Shown here: one piece after another, positions 36,478 through 44,613 of the stretch | Layout: every line of letters begins with the position of its first letter | Numbering within the stretch: position 1 is the stretch's first letter | NCBI GenBank assembly: GCA_964473745.1 | Contig: CAYYQE010000001.1 | Coordinates: 43,944-107,943 of the forward strand | From: JABJMC01 sp964473745 | GTDB taxonomy: Bacteria > Patescibacteriota > Gracilibacteria > UBA1369 > UBA12473 | Length of the DNA: 64,000 nt | Reading direction: 5' to 3' | Notes under the pieces: model-generated | What the model was told of the DNA's origin: nothing | Databases searched by the model: none | What the model saw: only the letters and a program-made list of their open reading frames with translations | Translations under genes and position numbers: made by a program

Positions 36478-36513
36478 GATCCTCCGGGGCAAATATAAGC
36501 TCGCCAGAGGATC
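36478..36513 (-). promoter_or_regulatory. Inverted repeat around the presumed glnA -10 box
   Basis: GATCCTC and GAGGATC arms, with partial inner pairing, flank a loop that on the minus strand contains TATATT (36492-36497). A weak -35 (TTTGCG) lies 16 bases further out. It could be an operator or an RNA hairpin at the very start of the glnA leader. Confidence 0.4.
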
Positions 36514-36583
36514 CGCAAACATTTTCGCCCGAGGTCGCCTCAAAATCAATGCGATTTTTGTTTTTAAAAAAAGGTTGTCGCCA

Positions 36584-36595
36584 CCTGTTAACAGG
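36584..36595. promoter_or_regulatory. Candidate operator palindrome upstream of the TrmB-type gene
   Basis: A perfect 12-base palindrome CCTGTTAACAGG ends five bases before the -35 box. A third half-site, CCTGTT, overlaps the promoter at 36605-36610. The position suits autoregulation or joint control of glnA. Confidence 0.5.
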
Positions 36596-36600
36596 GCCTA

Positions 36601-36629
36601 TTGACCTGTTTTTAGCATCACGCTATACT
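36601..36629 (+). promoter_or_regulatory. Promoter of the TrmB-type regulator
   Basis: TTGACC, 17-base spacer, TATACT; start of transcription expected near 36636, about 32 bases before the ATG. Confidence 0.85.
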
Positions 36630-36667
36630 AAGATTGTCGAAAATTTCTACAACAAAACAACTTGACA

Positions 36668-37411
36668 ATGGATCTAAGAAATGTCCTAATTGGTATCGGT
36701 CTCAATGACAAAGAAGCCAGTGTTTACTTAGCTGCTTTGGAACTTGGTGCTTCACCCGCCTCGGACATTGCCTACCGCGCCAAACTCAATCGCGTTACCA
36801 CTTACGATATTCTGGATAAGTTGATGCACAAAGGTTTTATTAGTCTTTACACTCAGCGCGGCACTAAGATTTTTTCACCCACCGACCCCGGCGTCATCCG
36901 TGAGGACTATCGTAATAAATATATGAATTTTAGAGCTTCTTTACCTGATTTTCGGCGGCTTTCGGGAACTACTCGTCATCCCCGCGTTCGATATTACGAG
37001 GGAGTTGAGGGAATGAAACGCATTTACGCCGACACCTTAACCGCCAAAACCGAACTCCTAAACTACGCTGATTCCAAATCAATTCGTGAATATTGGCCGA
37101 CTTACGACGAGGAATATGTTGCCTCTCGCGTTAAGAAAAAAATCTATTTACGTGGGATTTGTCCTGATGATAAAACCGGAAAAGCCGTAGCAGCCCTGAA
37201 TAAAAAAAACTACCGTGAAATTCGTCTTGTTCCGCCTAGTGAATTCTCATTTTCTAATGAAATTAATATTTACGACGACAAAGTAGCCATTATTTCGTTT
37301 GGGAAAGATAAAGAAGTTCTAGGGATGATTATTGAAAGCGCGGAAATCGCGGACACCCAAAGAGCGATTTTTGTGATGGCGTGGGAATTTGCAAAGCGGA
37401 TGAAGGGTTAA
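36668..37411 (+). CDS. TrmB-family transcriptional regulator
   Basis: 247 residues. The N-terminal winged helix is typical of TrmB (LIGIGLNDKEASVYLAALELGASPASDIAYRAKLNRVTTYDILDKLMHKGFISL). A C-terminal phospholipase-D-like/effector region contains RVRYYEGVEGMKRIY and NEINIYDDKVAIISFG. TrmB proteins are often sugar-responsive, but this one sits head-to-head with glnA, so a nitrogen-related role is possible. The start ATG is at 36668; a TTG six bases upstream is less likely. It ends with a four-base overlap against mutL. Confidence 0.9.
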   Translation: MDLRNVLIGIGLNDKEASVYLAALELGASPASDIAYRAKLNRVTTYDILDKLMHKGFISLYTQRGTKIFSPTDPGVIREDYRNKYMNFRASLPDFRRLSGTTRHPRVRYYEGVEGMKRIYADTLTAKTELLNYADSKSIREYWPTYDEEYVASRVKKKIYLRGICPDDKTGKAVAALNKKNYREIRLVPPSEFSFSNEINIYDDKVAIISFGKDKEVLGMIIESAEIADTQRAIFVMAWEFAKRMKG

Positions 37412-39495
37412 ACCCGCCCAAATTTTCTCTCTAATTCCGCGTAAGTCATTCGGATCATGGTTGGTCGTCCGTGCGCACAAGCCGAGCTGCCTTCAGTTTC
37501 GAGGAGCGACTTAATCAGGGCTTCTTGCTCGTAGCTGGTTAAACGGCGGTTGAATTTAATGGCGGCGCGGCAGGCAAGCGTGTCTAAAATATGATCATGT
37601 CGTCGCGCCGCCTCCTTAGGCGCCTGCTCGTTTAACAGATCATCAATAAATCCCTGCATCACCTCGCCAACATCCTCATTCACCAAAAAATCCGGCACAG
37701 TATCAATATTATAAGTAGAACCCCCAAACTCGCTAATCTCAAATCCCAGCGATCCCAGCAACTCAAGATTCTCCTCTAGCACTGCCTTTTCGCGATAATT
37801 TAATTCTAATTGGATCGGTGTTAACAAAGACTGTTTAACTGGGTCACGTTCTGATTCATTCGCCCTAAATTTCCCAAGCATCACGCGTTCATGAGCCGCG
37901 TGCTGATCAATTACCACAATTCCTTCATCATCCTGGGCAATTATGTAGCTGTTTTTAACCTGGGCAATTGGTCGGATTTGGCCTTGGACTCGTGTTTCAG
38001 AGTAAGCCTCGTCAAAAAGTGCCACGGAATCACTAATAGGTTCGCTCACCGGCGCTACGCTTGGCTCGCTCACCAGCGGCGCTCCAAAAACTGAACTAAC
38101 CGGACCACTACTCGCCGGCGCACTGGCCACTTCCGAAACAGTCGGTTCTTCGGTAATTCCCCGCGCCGCTAACCTTTCTTGCCGTTTTTGTAATAAATAA
38201 GCCTTTCTCGCCGCAATGTCCGAAGACCCCATCGAACTCGTACCACTCGAATCGCCACCAAAAATCGACGACACCGGCCCCGCCGAAGAGCTCGACGCAG
38301 GGCTCCCCATCGTATACGAGGCACTTGTCCTTGCCCCCGGAGTAAATTCACCTCCCAAGCTTAAACTTGGTGCTTCGGTTGGGTCATATTCCCCTCCGGA
38401 TTCATCAATTTCTGGCCGATCCGAAGAAACTTCTTTAATGGTTTTTTTGCGCATATAAGCCGGCATATCCAGGTTTGATTCGCGCAATGGCACATTATGC
38501 ATCAAATGCTCTTTATGCAGAGCTCCATGAACTGCGGATTTCACTACTCGAAAAACTTCTTGGGGGCTCGCAAATCTCACTTCCAATTTACGCGGATGAA
38601 CATTCACATCAATTCGCGTTGGATCAATTTTAATTGAAATCACAAAAACCGGGTGCTGAGTAGCTGGAATCAAATTCGAAAATCCTTCCTTCACTGCGTA
38701 CGCCAACCGATGATCCTGCACCGGCCGACCATTTATAATAAAGTACTGATACTTGCGCGTCGTTCGAGCAGTTTGCGGCTTGCCAACGTAGCCACTAATC
38801 TGTAAATCACTGCCCCCATAAAAAATTTCAATCATTTCACTGCTCACCGCTTTACCAAAAAGCGCCCCAATTCGTGCTGTTCCCTTCGAAGTCTTCAAAA
38901 GGTCAAAAATCGTCCGATTATTCGATACAAATTTAAAAGCCACCTTTGGATGAGCCAGGGCCGCGTCCTGCATCGCCTCTAAAATATGACGATATTCAGT
39001 TTGTTCACTTTTTAAGTATTTTTTACGGGCTGGAGTATTAAAAAACAGGTTAGAAATCTCTAATTTTGTACCTACCGGACATCCCGCCGCGGTTACCACC
39101 GGATCCTTTCCCCCTTCCATTTCTAGTCGAATCCCACCCAGTGCATCTTCACGTTTAGTTTGCAAAATAACATTCGAAACAGACGCAATACTCGCCAGTG
39201 CCTCACCGCGAAAACCAAGGGTCCCTAACTTATCCAAATCATCCAACTCCCGAATTTTTGAAGTCGCGTGTCGGTCAAAAGCCAAGCGCGCATCCATTTC
39301 ATCCATTCCAACACCATCGTCAGTCACCACAATTTTCTCGGTCCCACCTTTCGCAATTTCCACGGTAATATGCGTTGCCTTAGCATCGATCGCGTTTTCT
39401 AATAACTCTTTAACAATCGAAGCCGGCCGCTCAATAACCTCGCCAGCCGCGATTTGATTAACTAATTGATCTGGTAAAACACGAATTTGTCCCAT
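37408..39495 (-). CDS. mutL: DNA mismatch repair protein MutL
   Basis: 695 residues. The GHKL ATPase domain has LVNQIAAGEVIERPASIVKELLENAIDA, VVTDDGVGMD, RHATSKI and LGFRGEALASIASV. The transducer domain ends near residue 330 (IDPTRIDVNVHPRKLEVRF). A long Ser/Ala/Pro-rich linker follows (about 365-505). The C-terminal dimerisation domain holds DQHAAHERVMLG (from about 530), ACRAAIKFN and ACAHGRPTM. The nicking-endonuclease motif DQHA(x)2E(x)4E is present except that the last Glu is Gly. mutS is not in the window. The start is the ATG of MGQIRVLP. Confidence 0.95.
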   Translation of the reverse strand: MGQIRVLPDQLVNQIAAGEVIERPASIVKELLENAIDAKATHITVEIAKGGTEKIVVTDDGVGMDEMDARLAFDRHATSKIRELDDLDKLGTLGFRGEALASIASVSNVILQTKREDALGGIRLEMEGGKDPVVTAAGCPVGTKLEISNLFFNTPARKKYLKSEQTEYRHILEAMQDAALAHPKVAFKFVSNNRTIFDLLKTSKGTARIGALFGKAVSSEMIEIFYGGSDLQISGYVGKPQTARTTRKYQYFIINGRPVQDHRLAYAVKEGFSNLIPATQHPVFVISIKIDPTRIDVNVHPRKLEVRFASPQEVFRVVKSAVHGALHKEHLMHNVPLRESNLDMPAYMRKKTIKEVSSDRPEIDESGGEYDPTEAPSLSLGGEFTPGARTSASYTMGSPASSSSAGPVSSIFGGDSSGTSSMGSSDIAARKAYLLQKRQERLAARGITEEPTVSEVASAPASSGPVSSVFGAPLVSEPSVAPVSEPISDSVALFDEAYSETRVQGQIRPIAQVKNSYIIAQDDEGIVVIDQHAAHERVMLGKFRANESERDPVKQSLLTPIQLELNYREKAVLEENLELLGSLGFEISEFGGSTYNIDTVPDFLVNEDVGEVMQGFIDDLLNEQAPKEAARRHDHILDTLACRAAIKFNRRLTSYEQEALIKSLLETEGSSACAHGRPTMIRMTYAELERKFGRV

Positions 39496-39537
39496 AGTGG
39501 CCTTATGATGCCGCGCAAGCGTCAAAAACGCAACCTA

Positions 39538-39567
39538 TTGACAAAAAGCACGCCACAGGTGTACAAA
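39538..39567 (+). promoter_or_regulatory. Promoter of the tandem orphan pair
   Basis: TTGACA, 18-base spacer, TACAAA, 27 bases upstream of the first start codon. No comparable promoter precedes the second copy, so the pair is probably one transcript. Confidence 0.65.
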
Positions 39568-39593
39568 AGTTATCCACCCTAACCCCACTTAAG

Positions 39594-40391
39594 ATGCCAG
39601 ATGCACCCCCACCTGCTGCCGAGGCAGCACAACAATTTGATTTAGTAGGCCAGCTTCCTCCAGATTTAACAGGTGAGTTTTTTGCTCACTGTGACCAACT
39701 AAGCGCGCAACATGAAGCTAGTCGCCGGCATAGACAAGTTGAACAAGAATTAGAAGATAGCATTGCAACAGTTCTAAGAGAAAAAGGTTTGAACATAGGC
39801 TCTTCTATAAAAGTAGAAACTAATTCTGTAGGAGAAGTTTGGATCAATGGGCTTATAGATAAGGACGATGAGACACAAACGAAGCAGTTGTTTCCAGATG
39901 CAATCATAACTTATGACCATAGCCAACCACACAAAAACTTCAGTATTTCTTTAGAGCGCCCAACAGGCCCTAATCAATTCGAATCCGACGTAGCCAATTT
40001 ACTTGAAGAAAAGGAGCGCGAGCAGGCCAGGATGTTAAGAGACACAAGAATAATTCAACATGTTAGAAAGGCTATTGAAGATTTAGGGTTTAGTCTAGAG
40101 TTTTGCCGCCGATATGATGAGCTCCCAAATGGCATCTATATTAACGTTACAACATCTGATCTCCCGGACAGAGTCTATGAATTATGGGCCGATCTTGAAG
40201 ACCTCCAGCTTCAAGGCCTCCAGCGTCAAGACGGGGTTGACGATAAAGCGGTAGCTCAAAAAAGAGAGGAGTTAGCCAGCGTTCATAAAGGCATTTTAGA
40301 ACAACTGCAATCATTACTCGGCCAAGGAGTTAAATGCGAGGAAGGGAGCAGCGGTGGTTATAATATTACAGTCCCTCTAACTCGCCCTTAA
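39594..40391 (+). CDS. Orphan protein, first of a tandem paralogous pair
   Basis: 265 residues, family not recognised; soluble, acidic, no signal peptide. It starts MPDAPPPAAEAAQ. Two similar halves can be seen: each begins with a helical stretch and ends in a short strand block (KNFSISLERPTG at about 115-130; YNITVPLTRP at the C-terminus), suggesting an internal duplication. The middle helix QFESDVANLLEEKEREQARMLRDTRIIQHVR is nearly identical in the second copy. It lies after mutL in divergent orientation. Confidence 0.7.
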   Translation: MPDAPPPAAEAAQQFDLVGQLPPDLTGEFFAHCDQLSAQHEASRRHRQVEQELEDSIATVLREKGLNIGSSIKVETNSVGEVWINGLIDKDDETQTKQLFPDAIITYDHSQPHKNFSISLERPTGPNQFESDVANLLEEKEREQARMLRDTRIIQHVRKAIEDLGFSLEFCRRYDELPNGIYINVTTSDLPDRVYELWADLEDLQLQGLQRQDGVDDKAVAQKREELASVHKGILEQLQSLLGQGVKCEEGSSGGYNITVPLTRP

Positions 40392-40424
40392 AATCATTAA
40401 TTATCCATCCTAACCCCACTGAAG

Positions 40425-41186
40425 ATGTCAGATGCACCCCCACCTGCTGCCGAGGCAGCACTAGAGCCGGTTCAATTGCCGCAGGCTGATCTCGAGGGAT
40501 TTTTTGCTCATTTAGAAGATCGAGAAAGACAAGAAGATAGAATCGAACAAATTATGATAGCCGCCGTAGAACCTCTTAGAGAATTAGGTACAATTAGATC
40601 TGGTGACATGAGAGGGATTACTATACAGTTTGTTCTAAAAACAGATTTAAAAGAAGAGGTGCTACGTAAAAAAGTACAACAGTTATTCCCAAAGGCTCAT
40701 ATCGTAGAGCAAGAAGGAAAGGATAAAAAAGGACGATATTACATTAACATCACTTTAGAACGGCCAACAGACCCTAATCAATTCGAATCCGACGTCGCCA
40801 ATTTACTTGAAGAAATAGACCGAGAACAAGCTCAAAAACTAAGAGACACAAGAATAATTGAACATGTTAGAAATGCCGTTGCAAGCTTAGGATTAGGAGT
40901 AAATACCTGTCTCAGATTTACTAGCCACTCTGACCCGTATAATGTTTATGTTAGTGTTTCAACGGATATTTATCCGGACAGAGCCTATAAATTATATGAA
41001 GATCTTGAAGACCTCCAGCTTCAAGATGAGGCTGATGACGGCGAGGCGATAACTCAAAAAAGAGAGGAGATAGCCGAGGTTCATAAAGGCATTTTAGAAC
41101 GACTGCAAGCATTACTTGGAGAAGGAGTTAAATGCGAGGAAGGGAACAGAGGTTATGATATTAAAGTCCCTCTAATTCGCCCCTAA
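40425..41186 (+). CDS. Orphan protein, second of a tandem paralogous pair
   Basis: 253 residues, starting MSDAPPPAAEAAL; a clear paralogue of the preceding gene with the same two-half layout (YYINITLERPTD; YDIKVPLIRP). The first 60 bases, including 25 bases upstream of the ATG, are almost identical between the copies, whereas much of the following sequence has diverged. The family is not recognised. Confidence 0.7.
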   Translation: MSDAPPPAAEAALEPVQLPQADLEGFFAHLEDRERQEDRIEQIMIAAVEPLRELGTIRSGDMRGITIQFVLKTDLKEEVLRKKVQQLFPKAHIVEQEGKDKKGRYYINITLERPTDPNQFESDVANLLEEIDREQAQKLRDTRIIEHVRNAVASLGLGVNTCLRFTSHSDPYNVYVSVSTDIYPDRAYKLYEDLEDLQLQDEADDGEAITQKREEIAEVHKGILERLQALLGEGVKCEEGNRGYDIKVPLIRP

Positions 41187-41293
41187 AACCCTTGACAAAC
41201 ACCCTCAATAGTATAGAGTTCGGCTGATCTCACCCTTCAGGTTAAATTCAAAAAAGTACAAAATTTTACGGCAATCATGTCAACCCCCTCATA

Positions 41294-41321
41294 TTGACTC
41301 CCAAACCTGGATGCGTAAAAT
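41294..41321 (+). promoter_or_regulatory. Promoter of the LysM/M23 peptidase gene
   Basis: TTGACT, 16-base spacer, TAAAAT, about 50 bases before the GTG start. A second possible promoter (TTGACA at 41193 with TAGAGT) lies further upstream. Confidence 0.65.
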
Positions 41322-41371
41322 ATATATGAAATACTGAGAACGGATCCCTGAAGCGAGTTTTAAAGATCATC

Positions 41372-42562
41372 GTGAGTTTATTAACCCCTTCTAAGATTAC
41401 AAACGTGAATCATGACGCCCGTAAGGAACGTCACAACAAACTATTCGGTAAGACTAAGTCTCGCGTGGCCCGCTTAAAACAATTTCGCGGCCGAATTAAC
41501 CGACATGCCCATAATGGTCGAACTCGATTTTGCGATCCTCTTCATGGTCATTCCTCGGCTCAACGCCTTTTTGTTCGAGTAGTTGGTTTGTGTACGGTTC
41601 TCCTTATTATTAATTCTGCTAATCCTAGTTATGCTTATGATTTGGGAGGTTCTTATAATTCTGAACTTTACGACAATCTCGCCGTGAACACGGATTTAAG
41701 TTTTTATTCTGATCAGGACGGATATATTACCAAAACAATGCCTAGTGAAGGAGAAGCTCGTTATTTGAATCGTGGTACGGAATTTGTAACGCACGAGGTT
41801 CAACCAGGCGACACACTTTCGGTTATTGCTTATCGCTATGATCTTTCCATGAATACTATTCTTTGGGCTAACACCAGTTTAGGAAATGGGAATTATTTAA
41901 AGTTGGGACAAGAAATCAAAATCCCACCAGTTGACGGGTATGGAGTGAAAGTTAAAAGTGGGAATACTTTAAGTGCTTTAGTTGAAAAATATGAAGGAAA
42001 CGAAGAAGAAACCATTGCTTACAATAACCTTCCCGAAGATGGGACTCTTACTGTTGGAGAAGAACTTTTCATTGCTGACGGCGAAAAACCTTACGAATAT
42101 TACGCCACGACTACTACTCGCAACGACTATACGACCAGTTACGCGAATACAACTCGTATAGACACTCAGGTTGTAGCTACCCCAACTGGAAACGGCTGGG
42201 TTCGACCAACATCAGGGGCACTTACCCAGGGTTATCGTTGGGGACACTATGCTTATGATATTGCTGACACTAGCAAACCACCAATTGTAGCCGCGGATGG
42301 CGGAACTGTTATTCGGGCTGATTATGGTTGGAACGGTGGATATGGAAACGTGGTCGAAGTTGATCACGGCAATGGCTACAAAACTTTATATGGTCATATG
42401 GAAGAACTTTATGTTGTAGCCGGCGATTCTGTAAATGCGGGATCAGTTATTGGGAAAATGGGGGCTACCGGACGAGTTTATGGAGCTACTGGAATTCACC
42501 TTCATTTTGAACTTATTTTAGACGGGGTAAAGGTCAACCCGGCAACAGTGTTTGGTTGGTAA
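41372..42562 (+). CDS. LysM-domain M23 metallopeptidase (cell-wall hydrolase)
   Basis: 396 residues with GTG start. A basic cytoplasmic N-terminus precedes a hydrophobic export segment (LFVRVVGLCTVLLIINSANPSYA). Two LysM domains bind peptidoglycan: THEVQPGDTLSVIAYRYDLSMNTILWAN (about 130-185) and VKVKSGNTLSALVEKYEG (about 190-235). The C-terminal M23 domain has the Zn ligands in GHYAYDIAD (HxxxxD form) and HLHFEL, plus YGHM. It probably cleaves peptidoglycan cross-links. The unusually long basic N-terminus makes the exact start uncertain; ATG codons further in would still leave the export segment intact. Confidence 0.9.
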   Translation: MSLLTPSKITNVNHDARKERHNKLFGKTKSRVARLKQFRGRINRHAHNGRTRFCDPLHGHSSAQRLFVRVVGLCTVLLIINSANPSYAYDLGGSYNSELYDNLAVNTDLSFYSDQDGYITKTMPSEGEARYLNRGTEFVTHEVQPGDTLSVIAYRYDLSMNTILWANTSLGNGNYLKLGQEIKIPPVDGYGVKVKSGNTLSALVEKYEGNEEETIAYNNLPEDGTLTVGEELFIADGEKPYEYYATTTTRNDYTTSYANTTRIDTQVVATPTGNGWVRPTSGALTQGYRWGHYAYDIADTSKPPIVAADGGTVIRADYGWNGGYGNVVEVDHGNGYKTLYGHMEELYVVAGDSVNAGSVIGKMGATGRVYGATGIHLHFELILDGVKVNPATVFGW

Positions 42563-42564
42563 CG

Positions 42565-42689
42565 CGAAGAGGATGAAATCCTAGTTCGCGCAAGCGCAGC
42601 GCCAGAGGCGCGAGCAACCTTTGCGTGGTTTTTAATTGTGCCGGAGAAGCTATAGTCCCGCGGTGGAGCGGGAATGTCTTGCCTCTTCG
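42565..42689 (+). promoter_or_regulatory. Structured intergenic segment with terminator between the M23 gene and yidD
   Basis: CGAAGAGG (42565-42572) is complementary to CCTCTTCG (42682-42689). Inside lie AGGAT-GAA-ATCCT, GCGCC-AGA-GGCGC enclosed by CGCAA/TTGCG and followed by TTTTT (a plausible terminator, about 42586-42636), and CCCGC-GGTGGA-GCGGG. It may be simply a terminator region or a longer folded RNA; no known riboswitch class was recognised. Confidence 0.45.
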
Positions 42690-42707
42690 GACTAGTTCCT
42701 CTACACT
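42679..42707 (+). promoter_or_regulatory. Promoter of yidD-purH-uppP
   Basis: TTGCCT, 17-base spacer, TACACT, with transcription expected near 42714, about 32 bases before yidD. Confidence 0.6.
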
Positions 42708-42745
42708 AACCCCCGGCTTATTCGGTAACTAACCTAGCGCCTTAA

Positions 42746-43024
42746 ATGCTGGACTTTCTCAAGTCTTTCTTCGGCTCCCTGCTTCACATGCCGCAGCAAC
42801 TATTATTGCTTGCGATCAGGCTCTACCAAAAAACCCTTTCCCCAGATCATGGACCACTTAGCCGGATATTCCCGGGAGGTTTTTGTCGGTACACGCCTAG
42901 CTGTTCAGAGTATGGACGATTAGCAATTATGAAACATGGCGCCGTGAAAGGAGGCCTGAAAGCACTCTGGCGCATTATGCGCTGTAATCCTTGTAGTCGT
43001 GGTGGGGTGGACCTACCTAAATAA
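42746..43024 (+). CDS. yidD: Membrane protein insertion efficiency factor
   Basis: 92 residues. The family signature is complete: LLLLAIRLYQKTLSPDHGP, then CRYTPSCSEYGRLAIMKHGAVKGGLKALWRIMRCNPCSRGGVDLP with its conserved cysteines. It is thought to aid YidC-dependent membrane insertion; yidC, rpmH and rnpA, the usual neighbours, are absent here. It is followed by purH after 11 bases. Confidence 0.95.
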   Translation: MLDFLKSFFGSLLHMPQQLLLLAIRLYQKTLSPDHGPLSRIFPGGFCRYTPSCSEYGRLAIMKHGAVKGGLKALWRIMRCNPCSRGGVDLPK

Positions 43025-43035
43025 CCCATTTTTTC

Positions 43036-44610
43036 GTGAGCGAACGCATACAACCCAAGCGGGCCCTAGTCAGTGTGGCTGACAAAACAGAATTAGTTGA
43101 TTTTTGTCGTGTTTTGGCCGAAGAATTTGGAGTAGAATTGATTTCTACGGGAGGGACCGCAAAACTTCTTCAAGAAAACAACATTCCAGTTAAAAAAATA
43201 TCAGATTTAACTGGTTTCCCAGAAATTTTTGATGGCCGTGTTAAAACTTTGCATCCCAAAGTTCACGGCGGACTTTTGATGCGTCGCCAAAACGGGAAAG
43301 ACGTTGCCGAAGCTGAAAAAAACGAAATTCTCCCTATTGATATGATCGTAGTTAATCTTTATCCGTTTAATCAAACCACTAGTAAGGAAGGGGTAACCGA
43401 AGAAGAAGCCATCGAAGAAATAGACATTGGTGGAGTGGCTTTGCTTAGAGCAGCCGCTAAGAATTTCCAGGAAGTTGCGGTGGTTACCGCCATTCGTGAT
43501 TACACTCCAATTTTAGATGAAATGCGCCATAAACAAGGACTTTCTCTGCAAACTCGTCGCAATTTATCTATCAAAGCTTTCGAAAAAACTTGCAACTACG
43601 ACAAACAAATTTCTGAATACTTTAAAAATAAGGGTGAAACAGTTGAATTGCTCGACCTTCACTATGAAAAATCAATGAAACTTCGCTACGGCGAAAATCC
43701 TCACCAACGGGCGGCTTTCTTCAAGGATCCCACCAATCATTACCCCAACGTAACTAACGCCAAAACTATTCAAGCCAACAAGGAAATCTCCTTTAATAAT
43801 ATTTTGGACGGGGACGCTGCTATAAAAATAGTAACAGATTTTGAAAACCCAACAGTGGCTGTAATGAAGCACACTAATCCGTGTGGGGTCGCTACCGCCG
43901 AAGATATCGACACGGCTTTTGAAACTGCTTACAACGTGGATCCCATGTCTGCTTTTGGTTGCGTGATTGGTCTCAATCAAACCTGTACCGAGAAGATTGC
44001 ACAGTACATTGCGGATAACAAATTATTTGTAGAGTTAATTGTTGCGCCAGATTTTGAAGAAGGGGCGCTTGAAATTTTCAAAAAACGTAAAAATCTCCGT
44101 TTACTTGCCACTGGCAAACTTCGCTTAAACCCCAATCAACGCGATATCAAAACCGTGGCCGGAGGAATGTTGGTTCAGTACGCAGATCAACACGTTATTT
44201 CCAAAGATGACCTAAAAATAGTCACCAAAGTGAAACCAACTGCCGAGCAAATTGATGCCATGATGTTTGCCCGCAAAGTGGTCAAACACGTTAAATCAAA
44301 CGCCGTAGTTTTCGCCAAAAACGAGCCTGACAAGGGCATCGAACGAATTGTGGCAATCGGGGCTGGCCAAATGGCCCGCGTTGACGCTGTTTTTATTGCT
44401 CGTCACAAAGGCGGCGATGATATTCAGGGCTCAGTACTCGCCTCCGACGCTTTTTTCCCATTCCCAGATGGGGTTGAAGAGGCACACAAAGCTGGGGTAA
44501 CCGCTATTATTCAACCTGGTGGATCGATCCGTGACGAGGAGGTAATCAAACGCGCTGACGAACTTGGAATTGCCATGGTTTTTACCGGAGTCCGATCGTT
44601 TAAACATTAA
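43036..44610 (+). CDS. purH: Bifunctional AICAR formyltransferase / IMP cyclohydrolase
   Basis: Performs the last two steps of IMP synthesis. 524 residues from a GTG start. The N-terminal cyclohydrolase domain has RALVSVADKTELVDF, ISTGGTAKLL, TGFPEIFDGRVKTLHPKVHGGLL and EEIDIGGVALLRAAAKN. The C-terminal formyltransferase has the substrate-binding LRYGENPHQRAAF, the catalytic Lys-His block VMKHTNPCGVA, DAFFPFPDGVEEAHKAGV and QPGGSIRDEEVI. Both domains appear intact, which makes the two purP genes 4 kb downstream unexpected. uppP starts three bases after the stop. Confidence 0.97.
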   Translation: MSERIQPKRALVSVADKTELVDFCRVLAEEFGVELISTGGTAKLLQENNIPVKKISDLTGFPEIFDGRVKTLHPKVHGGLLMRRQNGKDVAEAEKNEILPIDMIVVNLYPFNQTTSKEGVTEEEAIEEIDIGGVALLRAAAKNFQEVAVVTAIRDYTPILDEMRHKQGLSLQTRRNLSIKAFEKTCNYDKQISEYFKNKGETVELLDLHYEKSMKLRYGENPHQRAAFFKDPTNHYPNVTNAKTIQANKEISFNNILDGDAAIKIVTDFENPTVAVMKHTNPCGVATAEDIDTAFETAYNVDPMSAFGCVIGLNQTCTEKIAQYIADNKLFVELIVAPDFEEGALEIFKKRKNLRLLATGKLRLNPNQRDIKTVAGGMLVQYADQHVISKDDLKIVTKVKPTAEQIDAMMFARKVVKHVKSNAVVFAKNEPDKGIERIVAIGAGQMARVDAVFIARHKGGDDIQGSVLASDAFFPFPDGVEEAHKAGVTAIIQPGGSIRDEEVIKRADELGIAMVFTGVRSFKH

Positions 44611-44613
44611 AAA

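Noticed and set aside
36443..36600. Glutamine riboswitch in the glnA leader
   Set aside because: No recognisable glnA-motif core on the minus strand; only inverted repeats were found.
38169..38458. Open frames on both strands within the mutL linker
   Set aside because: Shadows created by the Ser/Ala/Pro-rich low-complexity linker.
42640..42745. ZTP riboswitch before purH
   Set aside because: The conserved ZTP core sequences are not visible; only ordinary hairpins are.
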